From: CALMFQ01 sp964495595
GTDB taxonomy: Bacteria; Pseudomonadota; Gammaproteobacteria; Burkholderiales; SCOH01
Direction of reading: 5' to 3'
NCBI GenBank assembly: GCA_964495595.1
Contig: CAZBWH010000057.1
Location: 1-20,391 of the forward strand
Length of the DNA stretch: 20,391 bases
Made by a program: the position numbers and the translations under genes. Below the pieces are notes generated by a model. That model was not told the origin of the DNA and made no database searches. It saw nothing but the letters and a program-made list of their open reading frames with translations. Positions 13,258-20,335 of this stretch are shown piece by piece; positions within the stretch are counted from its first letter, which is position 1, and each line of letters opens with the position of its first letter.

Positions 13258-14283
13258 ATGTCTGACGCCAAGCCTGACCCCGCCCCAGTACCCGAAGCGG
13301 CCGACACCCCGGCCGGAGCCGGGCGTCTGGCGGCATTGCGTGCCCGGCTGGCGGGCCTGTTTTCCCGCAAACCTGCTGCAGCCGCAGCGGAGCCGGACAC
13401 CGGCGAAACGTCAGACACGCCCCCTAAAGCCGGCCTGTTAAGCCAGCTGCTGGCCCGTTTTAGCCGCCCGCCGGCCGATACCACCGAGATGCCGGCCGCG
13501 CCGGCAGAGCCAGCGGCAGATGATTCTGCTGCAAAGCCCTCTGCCCTAGAGCGGTTGCAGCAGTGGTTTGATTCTCCCATCAAGATCGTGCTCGCCGGTG
13601 CGGTGGCTTTGCTGGTATTGCTGATCATCGTGTTGATCGTAGTGCTGGTGGTCAAGCGCAAGCCGAAAGCACATCCACCGGCCGGCCATCCGCCAGCTGC
13701 CGTGGCCTCGCACGCCCCGGCCAGCACGGCACACGGCAAGCCTGCTGCTGCACCGCCGGCCAGCCACGCGGCCGCCCCGTCGGTGGCCGGCAGTGCGGCA
13801 GATGGCCATGCAAGCGACCCGCACGCCACCGTAGCGCCAGCGGCAGATGGCCATGCAGCGCCCCACCCGGCGGCGGCTGCGGACGCACACGCTGCGCCTG
13901 TCGCCACCAAAGATGCCCCCCCCCATCCGGCCGCACATGCCGGCGCTGTTGACCCGCTGGCGGCCGAGCGGGCAGCGCTTGAGCGCCAGAAGGCCGAGCT
14001 CGATGCCCAACGCCAGCAACTGGAGCAGGACAAAAAAGCCTTTGCCGAGAAAGTGGGGCGCCAGGCCAACGGAGCGGTGATCGGTGGCGTCAGGCCAGCG
14101 GGAGCGGCCTCTCCTCTGGCCGGCAAGTGCGATCTGTCCGGCGACCGCAAATCCCTGCGGGAAAACCTGCGCCAGTGCCTGGGGCTGCCGGCCAAGATAC
14201 CCGAGGAGGCGGCCGTCGGAGAAAAAGCCGGGTCGGCCACTGTTGCGCCGGAAGGCAAACCGGCACACGCCCCGGCGCACTGA
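13258..14283 (+). CDS. Unrecognised single-pass membrane protein with Ala/Pro/His-rich periplasmic region, 341 aa
   Basis: I do not recognise a family. Residues 1-107 are Ala/Pro-rich with three short amphipathic repeats (RLAALRARLAGLFSRKP, GLLSQLLARFSRPP, SALERLQQWFDSP). One strong membrane segment follows (108-132), then KRKPK, suggesting an unusual orientation or a basic stop-transfer. Residues ~137-235 are a low-complexity Ala/Pro/His stretch (many DGHA, PHPAAHA-like units) that could bind metal or span the wall. Then come a coiled coil (LAAERAALERQKAELDAQRQ, about 240-270) and a C-terminal Cys pair (GKCDLS, LRQCLGL). It starts six bases after dsbB, so the cysteines could be a DsbA/B target if periplasmic. 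It contains an exact 18 bp direct repeat and a C9 tract. Confidence 0.75.
   Translation: MSDAKPDPAPVPEAADTPAGAGRLAALRARLAGLFSRKPAAAAAEPDTGETSDTPPKAGLLSQLLARFSRPPADTTEMPAAPAEPAADDSAAKPSALERLQQWFDSPIKIVLAGAVALLVLLIIVLIVVLVVKRKPKAHPPAGHPPAAVASHAPASTAHGKPAAAPPASHAAAPSVAGSAADGHASDPHATVAPAADGHAAPHPAAAADAHAAPVATKDAPPHPAAHAGAVDPLAAERAALERQKAELDAQRQQLEQDKKAFAEKVGRQANGAVIGGVRPAGAASPLAGKCDLSGDRKSLRENLRQCLGLPAKIPEEAAVGEKAGSATVAPEGKPAHAPAH
13795..13857 (+). repeat. 18 bp exact direct repeat inside the His/Ala-rich ORF
   Basis: GCGGCAGATGGCCATGCA occurs at 13795-13812 and again at 13840-13857, in frame, each encoding an AADGHA-type unit. The 45 bp period is a multiple of three, so recombination between copies would change length without breaking the frame. 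Confidence 0.8.
13916..13924 (+). repeat. Poly-C9 tract in coding sequence
   Basis: Nine consecutive C (codons GCC CCC CCC) lie in the His/Ala/Pro-rich stretch of the unrecognised membrane protein. Gain or loss of one base would frameshift the last third of the protein, including the coiled coil and the Cys pair. Confidence 0.7.
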
Positions 14284-14299
14284 GACGCCTTACCGGGGC
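14269..14299. terminator. Possible bidirectional hairpin between convergent genes
   Basis: GCCCCGG (14269-14275) and CCGGGGC (14293-14299) pair across the tail-to-tail junction of the 13258 gene and dctP, with an inner GGCG/CGCC option (14274-14277, 14286-14289). The genes are only six bases apart and the arms lie in their last codons. There is no T-run, so intrinsic termination is doubtful. Confidence 0.3.
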
Positions 14300-15384
14300 T
14301 TGGCCGGCGCCGACATGGCGTTTTCCATCGCTCGTTCGGCCAGGTTGAACCAGGCATGTTCCTGTTTGCGAAACGCCAGCCATGCGGTGTAAATCTTCTT
14401 GAATGAGGGATTGCGTGCGGCTTCTTCGTCGTACAGCGCAAACGCCTGCTTTTGCGCTTCGGCGACCACATCGGCCGGGAAGGGTTTGACCTTTACCCCC
14501 TGTTGCAACAGGCGCAGCAAGGCTGGCGGGTTCTTGGCGTCGTAGGCAGCGAGCATGGTCAGGTTGGCTTCGGCCGCAGCGACTTCGAAGGCCGTCTGGT
14601 AAGCCTTGGGCAGCTTGGCCCATTCGGCCAGATTGACGTAAAAACTCAGCGTCGGGCCCGGTTCCCAGAAGCCGGGGTAATAATAGTGCTGGGCCACTTT
14701 GTAAAAGCCGAGCTTTTCATCATCGTAAGGGCCAACCCATTCGGTGGCATCTATGGTGCCTTTTTCCAGCGCCGGGTAGATGTCGCCGCCGGCAATGTTC
14801 TGCGGCACCACTCCCAGCCGGGAGAGGATTTCACCGCCAATGCCGGGGATGCGCATTTTCAGCCCCTTCAGATCCGCCAGCGATCTGACTTCCTTGCGAA
14901 ACCAGCCGCCCATCTGGGTGCCGGTATTGCCGCCGGGAAAGTTGATCACGTTGTAACTGCGGAACAATTCGCGCAACAGCGCCAGTCCGCCACCCTGGTA
15001 CAGCCAGGCATTCTGCTGCCGGGCTGTAAGCCCGAACGGCACCGAGGTATCAAAAGCGAAGGCCTTGTTTTTGCCCACGTAGTAATAGCTGGCCGAGTGG
15101 CCGCACTGCACGGTGCCTTCCTTGACGGCATCGAGCACCTGCAGCCCCGGTACCAGCTCGCCGCTGGCGAATACCCGGATGTCGAACTGGCCGTTGGTCA
15201 GGCTGCGTACCCGGTTGGCCAGCTGTTCGGCGGCCCCGTAAATGGTGTCGAGGCTTTTCGGGTAGCTGGAGGAGAGCTTCCAGCTGATCTTGCCCGGCGT
15301 GTCGGCTGCGCTGGCACCGGGGATCAGGCTGCTGGCTGCCAGCCCGGCAATGCCGGCCCGGCCAAGAAACTGTCTGCGTTGCAT
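14290..15384 (-). CDS. dctP: TRAP transporter substrate-binding protein, TakP/DctP type, 364 aa
   Basis: A twin-arginine-style signal (MQRRQFLGRAGIAGLAASS, cleavage near GASA) precedes a DctP-family binding protein. Segments such as PKSLDTIYGAAEQ, FPGGNTGTQMGGWFRKE and the block GGDIYPALEKGTIDATEWVG are nearly those of Rhodobacter TakP, which binds 2-oxo monocarboxylates such as pyruvate. The motif Q-M-G-G-W-F-R includes the Arg that binds the substrate carboxylate in this family. It is periplasmic and feeds DctQM. ATG 15384 has AGGAGA about nine bases upstream; GTG 15402 lacks an RBS. It is separated from dctQM (same strand) by the S8 protease and rhomboid genes. Confidence 0.92.
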   Translation of the reverse strand: MQRRQFLGRAGIAGLAASSLIPGASAADTPGKISWKLSSSYPKSLDTIYGAAEQLANRVRSLTNGQFDIRVFASGELVPGLQVLDAVKEGTVQCGHSASYYYVGKNKAFAFDTSVPFGLTARQQNAWLYQGGGLALLRELFRSYNVINFPGGNTGTQMGGWFRKEVRSLADLKGLKMRIPGIGGEILSRLGVVPQNIAGGDIYPALEKGTIDATEWVGPYDDEKLGFYKVAQHYYYPGFWEPGPTLSFYVNLAEWAKLPKAYQTAFEVAAAEANLTMLAAYDAKNPPALLRLLQQGVKVKPFPADVVAEAQKQAFALYDEEAARNPSFKKIYTAWLAFRKQEHAWFNLAERAMENAMSAPAKPR

Positions 15385-15418
15385 GGTGGTGTGTCTCCTC
15401 ACGGCCCGGAGTGGGCCA

Positions 15419-15458
15419 GTCAGTGTGGGGGTTGGGCAAGTTCTGCTTGTCAGTGTGG
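15419..15458 (+). repeat. Pair of 10 bp direct repeats upstream of the S8 protease
   Basis: GTCAGTGTGG occurs exactly at 15419-15428 and 15449-15458, 30 bp apart start to start (about three helical turns), in the 137 bp divergent spacer between dctP and the protease gene. It could be an operator for either gene. The 137 bp also holds an isolated TTGACA on the minus strand (15503-15498) without a good -10. Confidence 0.4.
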
Positions 15459-15521
15459 CTGGTTCGGTTTTACCGTTGCTCAGCTGCGCGAAGTGTATGT
15501 CAAAAGAGCCTTGGAGGGATC

Positions 15522-17471
15522 ATGCGGAACGTGCGAGTCTGGATCAGGAACGCCGGCTGGCTAGTGTGTGGCGGGTGGGCGCTCGCAGGTGCCGCCCACG
15601 CCTTGCCCGAAGGGCGGGTGATCGTCAAATGGCGTGCCGACGCGCCGCAGGCAGCCAAGCAGGTGCTGACGGCCGGCCGCAGCGGCGCAACCGTTCGCTA
15701 CGCCGGCCTGGCGGTGAACGTGGCGGCCCAGATCGGGCCGGGGATGCAGGTGGTGCGCGCCAGCGGCATTGACTCCGCCGCCCTGGCCGAGCGCTTGCGC
15801 AGCCAGCCGGAGGTGGCGTATGCACAGCCCGACCGGCGCAAAACCATCCGTTCCCTGCCCAACGACCCCTTGCTGGCAGATCAGTGGTATCTGGCCGGTA
15901 CGGAAACGGCGGCGATCCGGGCGACTACAACGTGGCCCCTGCTGACCGGCAGCAGTGCGCCAGTGGTGGCGGTGCTGGATACCGGCGTTCGCCCCGGACA
16001 TCCCGATCTGGCCGGCCGACTGTTGCCTGGCTACGATTTTGTCTCCAGCGCAGCACAGGCAGCCGATGGCAACGGCTGGGACAATGACCCCAGCGATGCC
16101 GGCGACGGCCTGAGCAGCGCCGATCTGCGCACGGCAGAATTGTCCGGCTGTGGCGCGGGCTATTACGGCGACCAGCCGGTGGCCAGCTCGTGGCACGGCA
16201 CCAAGGTGACCGGCATTCTGGCGGCGTCAGCCAACAACGGCATTGGCGGCGCCGGGGTCGCGTGGGAGGCGCGCATCCTGCCGGTGCGCACCATGGGCAA
16301 GTGCGGCGGCTTCGATTCCGACATCATCGCCGCGATGCGCTGGGCAGCGGGGTTCACCGTTGCCGGCGCTCCGGTCAATCCTTACCCGGCGCGGGTGCTC
16401 AATATGAGTCTGGGTGGCGCCAATGCCTGTGGCGAGGCGTTTCAGGAAGTGATTGGCGAGCTGACCGGCAAAGGCGTGCTGGTAGTCGCCGCTGCCGGCA
16501 ACAGCACCGGCCCGGTGGACGAGCCGGCCAACTGTCAGGGGGCGCTGGCGGTAGGCGGGGTGCGCCATGCCGGCAACAAGGTGGGCTACAGCAGCTTTGG
16601 CCCGGAAGTGGGCATCAGTGCGCCGGCCGGCAATTGTGTCAATCCGGTGGGCGATTGCCTGTATCCGATCTTTACCACCGCCAACAGTGGTGAATACTTG
16701 CCGGGGCGCGACACCTACACCGACCGAGTCGATTACACCGTTGGTACCAGCTTTGCCACCCCGATGGCAGCTGGCGTGGCCGCGCTGATGTGGTCGGTCA
16801 ACGATCACCTGACCCCGGCGCTGGTGGTGCGGCGGTTGCAGGAGGGCGCCAGTCCGTTTCCGACAGATCGCTCGCTACCCACTTGTCCGGCCGTGGTCAA
16901 CGACGACAGCGACCAGAGCGGCCAGTGCAATTGCACCCCCGGCACCTGCGGCGCCGGTCTGCTGAATGCCGAATCGGCGGTGCGCCGGGCCTGGCGGCCG
17001 CTGGCTGTCGCACGCTACACCGGGGCGACCACTGCGGGCAGCCGCATCAGCCTGGACGCCAGCGGCAGCCAGGCCGCCAATGGCCGGCGGATTGCTGCGG
17101 TGAGCTGGAGCGCGATTTACGCCGACGGCGGCGCCCAGATCGTGGAGCAGGGCAATCAGCTGGCTGCCGCCGTGGTGCCGCAGCGCACCGGCGCCTTGTC
17201 GGTGGTGGTGCAGGTTACCGACGACGCCGGCGAGCAGGATAGCCAGACGCTGGTGCTGGCGGTTACCGGTAGCAGCCAGGCTGGCAGCGGCACGGGGGCG
17301 GGATCAGGTAACGGCTCGGCAACGGGCAGCACCCCTGCCGGCGGCAATGGCAACCCCGCCCCGGCATCCGGCGACGGCGGCGGCGGCGGAGGAGGCGGGC
17401 TGGAATACACGGCTTTGCTGGCAGGGCTGTGCTGGTTGCTGGTTCAGCGCCGTTTGCAGGCCAGAGCGTAG
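15522..17471 (+). CDS. Secreted S8 (subtilisin-family) serine protease with GlyGly-CTERM tail, 649 aa
   Basis: A signal peptide (MRNVRVWIRNAGWLVCGGWA to about residue 27, AHA) is followed by an inhibitor-like propeptide (residues ~30-110) and the subtilase catalytic domain. The triad is Asp153 (VVAVLDTGV), His225 (SSWHGTKVTGILAA) and Ser410 (VGTSFATPMAAG), with oxyanion Asn327 (AAAGNS). A beta-rich PKD-like segment occupies about 495-590. A Gly/Ser/Asn linker leads to eight glycines (619-626), a short hydrophobic segment (YTALLAGLCWLLV) and a basic end (QRRLQARA). That is a GlyGly-CTERM sorting tail, known to be cut by rhombosortase before release by type II secretion. ATG 15522 has GGAGG four bases upstream. 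The 3' end overlaps the rhomboid gene tail-to-tail by 28 bp. Confidence 0.95.
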   Translation: MRNVRVWIRNAGWLVCGGWALAGAAHALPEGRVIVKWRADAPQAAKQVLTAGRSGATVRYAGLAVNVAAQIGPGMQVVRASGIDSAALAERLRSQPEVAYAQPDRRKTIRSLPNDPLLADQWYLAGTETAAIRATTTWPLLTGSSAPVVAVLDTGVRPGHPDLAGRLLPGYDFVSSAAQAADGNGWDNDPSDAGDGLSSADLRTAELSGCGAGYYGDQPVASSWHGTKVTGILAASANNGIGGAGVAWEARILPVRTMGKCGGFDSDIIAAMRWAAGFTVAGAPVNPYPARVLNMSLGGANACGEAFQEVIGELTGKGVLVVAAAGNSTGPVDEPANCQGALAVGGVRHAGNKVGYSSFGPEVGISAPAGNCVNPVGDCLYPIFTTANSGEYLPGRDTYTDRVDYTVGTSFATPMAAGVAALMWSVNDHLTPALVVRRLQEGASPFPTDRSLPTCPAVVNDDSDQSGQCNCTPGTCGAGLLNAESAVRRAWRPLAVARYTGATTAGSRISLDASGSQAANGRRIAAVSWSAIYADGGAQIVEQGNQLAAAVVPQRTGALSVVVQVTDDAGEQDSQTLVLAVTGSSQAGSGTGAGSGNGSATGSTPAGGNGNPAPASGDGGGGGGGGLEYTALLAGLCWLLVQRRLQARA

Positions 17472-18073
17472 GCTGGTACATAGGCCAGCGCTAGCAGCGA
17501 ACCAGCAAGGAAGCCGTGTTCGTGTGCCTGGTAGATCACCCGGAAGCCCTGCCACGGCGCGGCAGGCAGCAAGGCTTCGGCCAGCAGCTTGGCCAGCCCG
17601 GCCAGCCACGGCAGCAGGGCGGCCAGCGTTGCCGTGCGGGTGGCCTGGCGCAACGCCAGCCAGGCAAACAGCCCGTGCAGCGCGCCAGACAGCCCGACGT
17701 ACCAGTCCAGTTGCGGTGCGCGCAGCAGCAGGCCGAGATTGACCCCCAGCGCCGACAGTAGCAGCACCGGCAACACCAGCCGGCCCACCTGCAGCCGCAG
17801 GGCCCAATGGTGCAGCAATGCCAGCACCAGCAGATTGGTCAGCCAGTGCGCCAGCGAGAGGTGGCACAGATGGCCGGTCAGCATTCCCCGGCCGGCATCC
17901 GCCAGGGGTAGCACCGGCCGCAAGGCCCAGTGATGGCCCGGGTCGGGCAGCAGGGTGAATCCGCCCGTCAGCCCGGCCAGCAGCCAGAACGGCCACCAGT
18001 TTGCCAGCAGCACCCGCAGCCTGCTGTCAGCGCTGGCCGGAAAGCTGTTCCAGCAGTTGCAGCGCTTCATCAT
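17444..18073 (-). CDS. rrtA: Rhomboid-family intramembrane protease, probable rhombosortase, 209 aa
   Basis: The protein is very hydrophobic, with about six membrane segments. Rhomboid features are GHLCHLSLAHWLTNLLVLAL (TM2 His/Asn region, Asn80), the nucleophile Ser129 in VGLSGALHGLFA, and the catalytic His184 in AHEHGFLAG (AHxxG). The GLSGxLHGL form and short length are typical of rhombosortase (TIGR03902 type), which cleaves GlyGly-CTERM tails. The start is uncertain. ATG 18073/18070 gives a basic cytosolic N-terminus and overlaps dctM by about 45 bases. GTG 18013, just after the dctM stop, gives 190 codons with a weak CAGG upstream. The next gene, tail-to-tail, encodes a GlyGly-CTERM protease, the expected substrate. 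Confidence 0.85.
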   Translation of the reverse strand: MMKRCNCWNSFPASADSRLRVLLANWWPFWLLAGLTGGFTLLPDPGHHWALRPVLPLADAGRGMLTGHLCHLSLAHWLTNLLVLALLHHWALRLQVGRLVLPVLLLSALGVNLGLLLRAPQLDWYVGLSGALHGLFAWLALRQATRTATLAALLPWLAGLAKLLAEALLPAAPWQGFRVIYQAHEHGFLAGSLLALAYVPAYALACKRR

Positions 18074-19475
18074 TGCTTGCCGGTGCCGGGGCGCTACTGC
18101 CAGGCTGGACAGCCGCCGGCAGCGGTTTGTCAGCAATCACCAGCGAGGGGAACGCCAGCACGACGCCGACCATGAGCAACTGGATCAGCACGAACGGAAT
18201 CGCTCCCCAGTAGATGTCTTCGGTCGATACCTCTTTCGGTGCCACGCTGCGCAGGAAAAACAGCGCAAAGCCGAAGGGGGGATGCATGAACGAAGTTTGC
18301 ATGTTCAGCCCCAGCAGTACGCCAAACCAGACCAGATCAATACCCAGCTTCTGCGCCACCGGCGCCAGCAACGGCACCAGGATAAAACTGATCTCGAAGA
18401 AATCGAGAAAGAACGCCAGCACGAAAACCAGCAGGTTTACCGCCAGCAGGAACCCCACCACTCCGCCCGGCAGCGCGGTCAGCCAGGATTCCACCCACAG
18501 GTCGCCATTCACCCCCAGAAAGGCAATCCGGAATACCCGCGCACCGATCAGGATCAGCACCACAAACGTAGTCAGCTTGAGGGTTGAATCCATCGCCTGC
18601 CGGAGCAGCGTCCAGTTCATCCGCCGGTTGAACAGCGCGAGCAGCAGCGCGCCCACCGCGCCCATTGCCCCGGCCTCGGTCGGTGTGGCAATGCCTTCCA
18701 GCACCCACTGGCCATCCTTGTAGTGCGGCACGAAGGCAATAGTGCCCAGCACCAGAAAGATCAGCAGCAGCGGCGGCAGCAACGACACCAGCACCCGGCG
18801 TGCCAGTTGCGCCCCCCGCAGGGTGCGCGCCTCGGCCGGCAGCGCCGGCACACTGGCCGGCCGCACGATCGAGGTGCCGAAAATGTACAGCGTGTACAGC
18901 CCGGTGAGCAGCAATCCCGGCAGCAGTGCCCCGGCGTACATGTCGCCGACCGACGCACCCAGTTGATCGGCCAGCACGATCAGTACCAGCGACGGCGGAA
19001 TGATCTGCGCCAGGGTGCCCGACGCTGCAATTACCCCGCTGGCCAGCCGCTTGTCGTAGCCGTAGCGCAGCATCACCGGCAGTGAAATCAGCCCCATCGA
19101 CATCACCGACGCCGCTACCACACCGGTTGTGGCTGCCAGCAGCGCGCCGACGAAAATCACCGCGTAGGCAATCCCGCCGCGTACCCGGCCGAACAGTTGG
19201 CCGATAGTCTGCAGCATGTCCTCGGCCATTCCTGAGCGTTCCAGAATCAGCCCCATGAAAGTGAAAAACGGCACCGCCAGCAAAGTGTCGTTGCGCATGA
19301 TGTCGAACACCTGGCGCGGCATGGCCTGAATCAGCTCCGGTGCCAGCAGGCCCTGGGTAATTCCGATCCAGCCAAACAGCAGCCCCACCGCTGCCAGTGA
19401 AAAAGCCACTGGGTAACCGATCAGCAGAAACAGGATCAGTGAAGCAAACATCAAGGGTGCGAGCAGCTCCAGCAT
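18027..19475 (-). CDS. dctM: TRAP transporter large permease subunit DctM, 482 aa
   Basis: This is a multi-pass inner-membrane protein of the DctM (IT superfamily) type. It has the N-terminal MLELLAPLMFASLILFLLIG, the conserved VPFFTFMGLILERSGMAEDM, the GVIAASGTLAQIIPPSLVLI motif, a second-half TPTEAGAMGAVGALLLAL, and MQTSFMHPPFGFALFFLRSV near the C-terminus. It forms the Na+-driven transport channel with DctQ and takes substrate from DctP. The hydrophilic Ala/Pro/Ser C-terminal tail (last ~35 residues) is longer than usual and its codons overlap the rhomboid start. ATG 19475 lies one base after the dctQ stop (TGAGATG), so the two are coupled. Confidence 0.94.
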   Translation of the reverse strand: MLELLAPLMFASLILFLLIGYPVAFSLAAVGLLFGWIGITQGLLAPELIQAMPRQVFDIMRNDTLLAVPFFTFMGLILERSGMAEDMLQTIGQLFGRVRGGIAYAVIFVGALLAATTGVVAASVMSMGLISLPVMLRYGYDKRLASGVIAASGTLAQIIPPSLVLIVLADQLGASVGDMYAGALLPGLLLTGLYTLYIFGTSIVRPASVPALPAEARTLRGAQLARRVLVSLLPPLLLIFLVLGTIAFVPHYKDGQWVLEGIATPTEAGAMGAVGALLLALFNRRMNWTLLRQAMDSTLKLTTFVVLILIGARVFRIAFLGVNGDLWVESWLTALPGGVVGFLLAVNLLVFVLAFFLDFFEISFILVPLLAPVAQKLGIDLVWFGVLLGLNMQTSFMHPPFGFALFFLRSVAPKEVSTEDIYWGAIPFVLIQLLMVGVVLAFPSLVIADKPLPAAVQPGSSAPAPASNDEALQLLEQLSGQR

Positions 19476-19476
19476 C

Positions 19477-19998
19477 TCAGCGTGCTCCTGTCTGGTGGTG
19501 GCCGGTCAGCCATGCCAGTTGCTTGATCAGCTCCGACACCCCTTGCAGCGCCAGCAGCGCAAACCCTGCCGGAATCAGCGCCAGCACCGGCCAGCGGATC
19601 AGCCCGCCGGGGTCGGACGACATCTCCTGGCTGTGCCAGGCTTCGGCAAACATCGGCCAGCCAAAGCGCAGCATCACCGCGCACAGCGGCAACAGAAACA
19701 GCAGCGTACCTGCCACCTCGATCCAGGCCCGTGCCCGTGGCGACAGCCGGCTGGACAGCACGTCGATGCGGATGTGCGCGTTCTGCTGCAAGGCATAGCC
19801 CGCCGCCAGCAGGAACATCGCCGAAAACAGGTACCACTGGATTTCCAGCCAGGCGTTCGAGCTGGTGTCAAACAGCTTGCGCATCAGCGCATTGCCCGCA
19901 CTGATCAGCACCACCAGCAACACCAGCCACATCGCCAACCGGCCCACCAGCAGATTCAACCGGTCGATGCCGCGCGACCACGCAAGCAGAGCATTCAT
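19477..19998 (-). CDS. dctQ: TRAP transporter small permease subunit DctQ, 173 aa
   Basis: The protein has four membrane segments typical of DctQ: LAMWLVLLVVLISAGNALMR, the signature WLEIQWYLFSAMFLLAAGYA followed by HIRIDVLSSRLSPRARAWIE, LFLLPLCAVMLRF, and the last near WPVLALIPAGFALLALQGVS. It pairs with DctM. ATG 19998 is chosen; the frame is open to a TTG at 20040 but the extra 14 residues have no support. No strong RBS precedes ATG 19998 (only GAAG close by). It is the first gene of dctQ-dctM-rhomboid on the minus strand. Confidence 0.9.
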   Translation of the reverse strand: MNALLAWSRGIDRLNLLVGRLAMWLVLLVVLISAGNALMRKLFDTSSNAWLEIQWYLFSAMFLLAAGYALQQNAHIRIDVLSSRLSPRARAWIEVAGTLLFLLPLCAVMLRFGWPMFAEAWHSQEMSSDPGGLIRWPVLALIPAGFALLALQGVSELIKQLAWLTGHHQTGAR

Positions 19999-20161
19999 CT
20001 TCAAGACATGCCAAAGGGATAAGGACGGCGATGATAACAAATCGCCGGCCCGAAGACGCGAGAGACCCAGCCCGCTGCACAGGGAGCCGGAGTCAGCCGG
20101 CCAGCCGAAAACGGGCTAATCTGCAGTGGGAGGGGGCGAGTTCTGCCGCCCGAATTCATCA
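19999..20161. other. Upstream region of dctQ
   Basis: About 160 bp between dctQ and the right-hand promoter. On the minus strand a TATCAT (20037-20032) resembles a -10 box but lacks a fitting -35. GC-rich stretches around 20092-20130 share short words (AATCTGC, AGTGGGA) with the palindromic repeat at 9999-10093, too little to call a copy. Nothing else is seen. Confidence 0.3.
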
Positions 20162-20190
20162 TTGCCTTACCGCAGCGCAGCGACTAGATT
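20162..20190 (+). promoter_or_regulatory. Sigma-70-type promoter of the truncated gene
   Basis: A -35 box TTGCCT (20162-20167) and a -10 box TAGATT (20185-20190) are separated by exactly 17 bases, each matching consensus at four of six positions. Transcription would start near 20197, about 37 bases before the ATG at 20234. Confidence 0.5.
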
Positions 20191-20233
20191 TTAACCATGT
20201 CCAGCATGCGGTTTTTATGAACGAGGTACCACT

Positions 20234-20335
20234 ATGGCAAAATTAAACAAGGTGTTGTGTCTGGCGTTGGCTTGCGTCGGCACCGTAAAGTGGACCCCGC
20301 CGTCAAGACAGAAAAACATCGAGTTTAAGCTATAG
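20234..20335 (+). pseudogene. 5' remnant of an exported-protein gene, interrupted
   Basis: ATG 20234 has a strong RBS (GAGG, seven bases away) and a fitting promoter. The first codons read MAKLNKVLCLALACVG, a classic lysine-plus-hydrophobic signal-peptide start. From about 20282 the reading changes abruptly to a polar stretch (TVKWTPPSRQKNIEFKL) ending at TAG 20335, and the DNA there looks like an insertion-sequence end. I infer an outer-membrane or periplasmic protein gene cut by insertion. Alternatives are a 33-residue secreted peptide, or intergenic sequence with a fortuitous start. The rest of the gene would lie beyond the window. Confidence 0.45.

Noticed and set aside
13239..14471. 410-codon frame on the minus strand opposite the His/Ala-rich gene
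   Set aside because: Its product is Ala/Ser/Arg/Gly/Trp low-complexity and it runs antisense into dctP. The plus-strand frame has a TM helix, coiled coil and position after dsbB.
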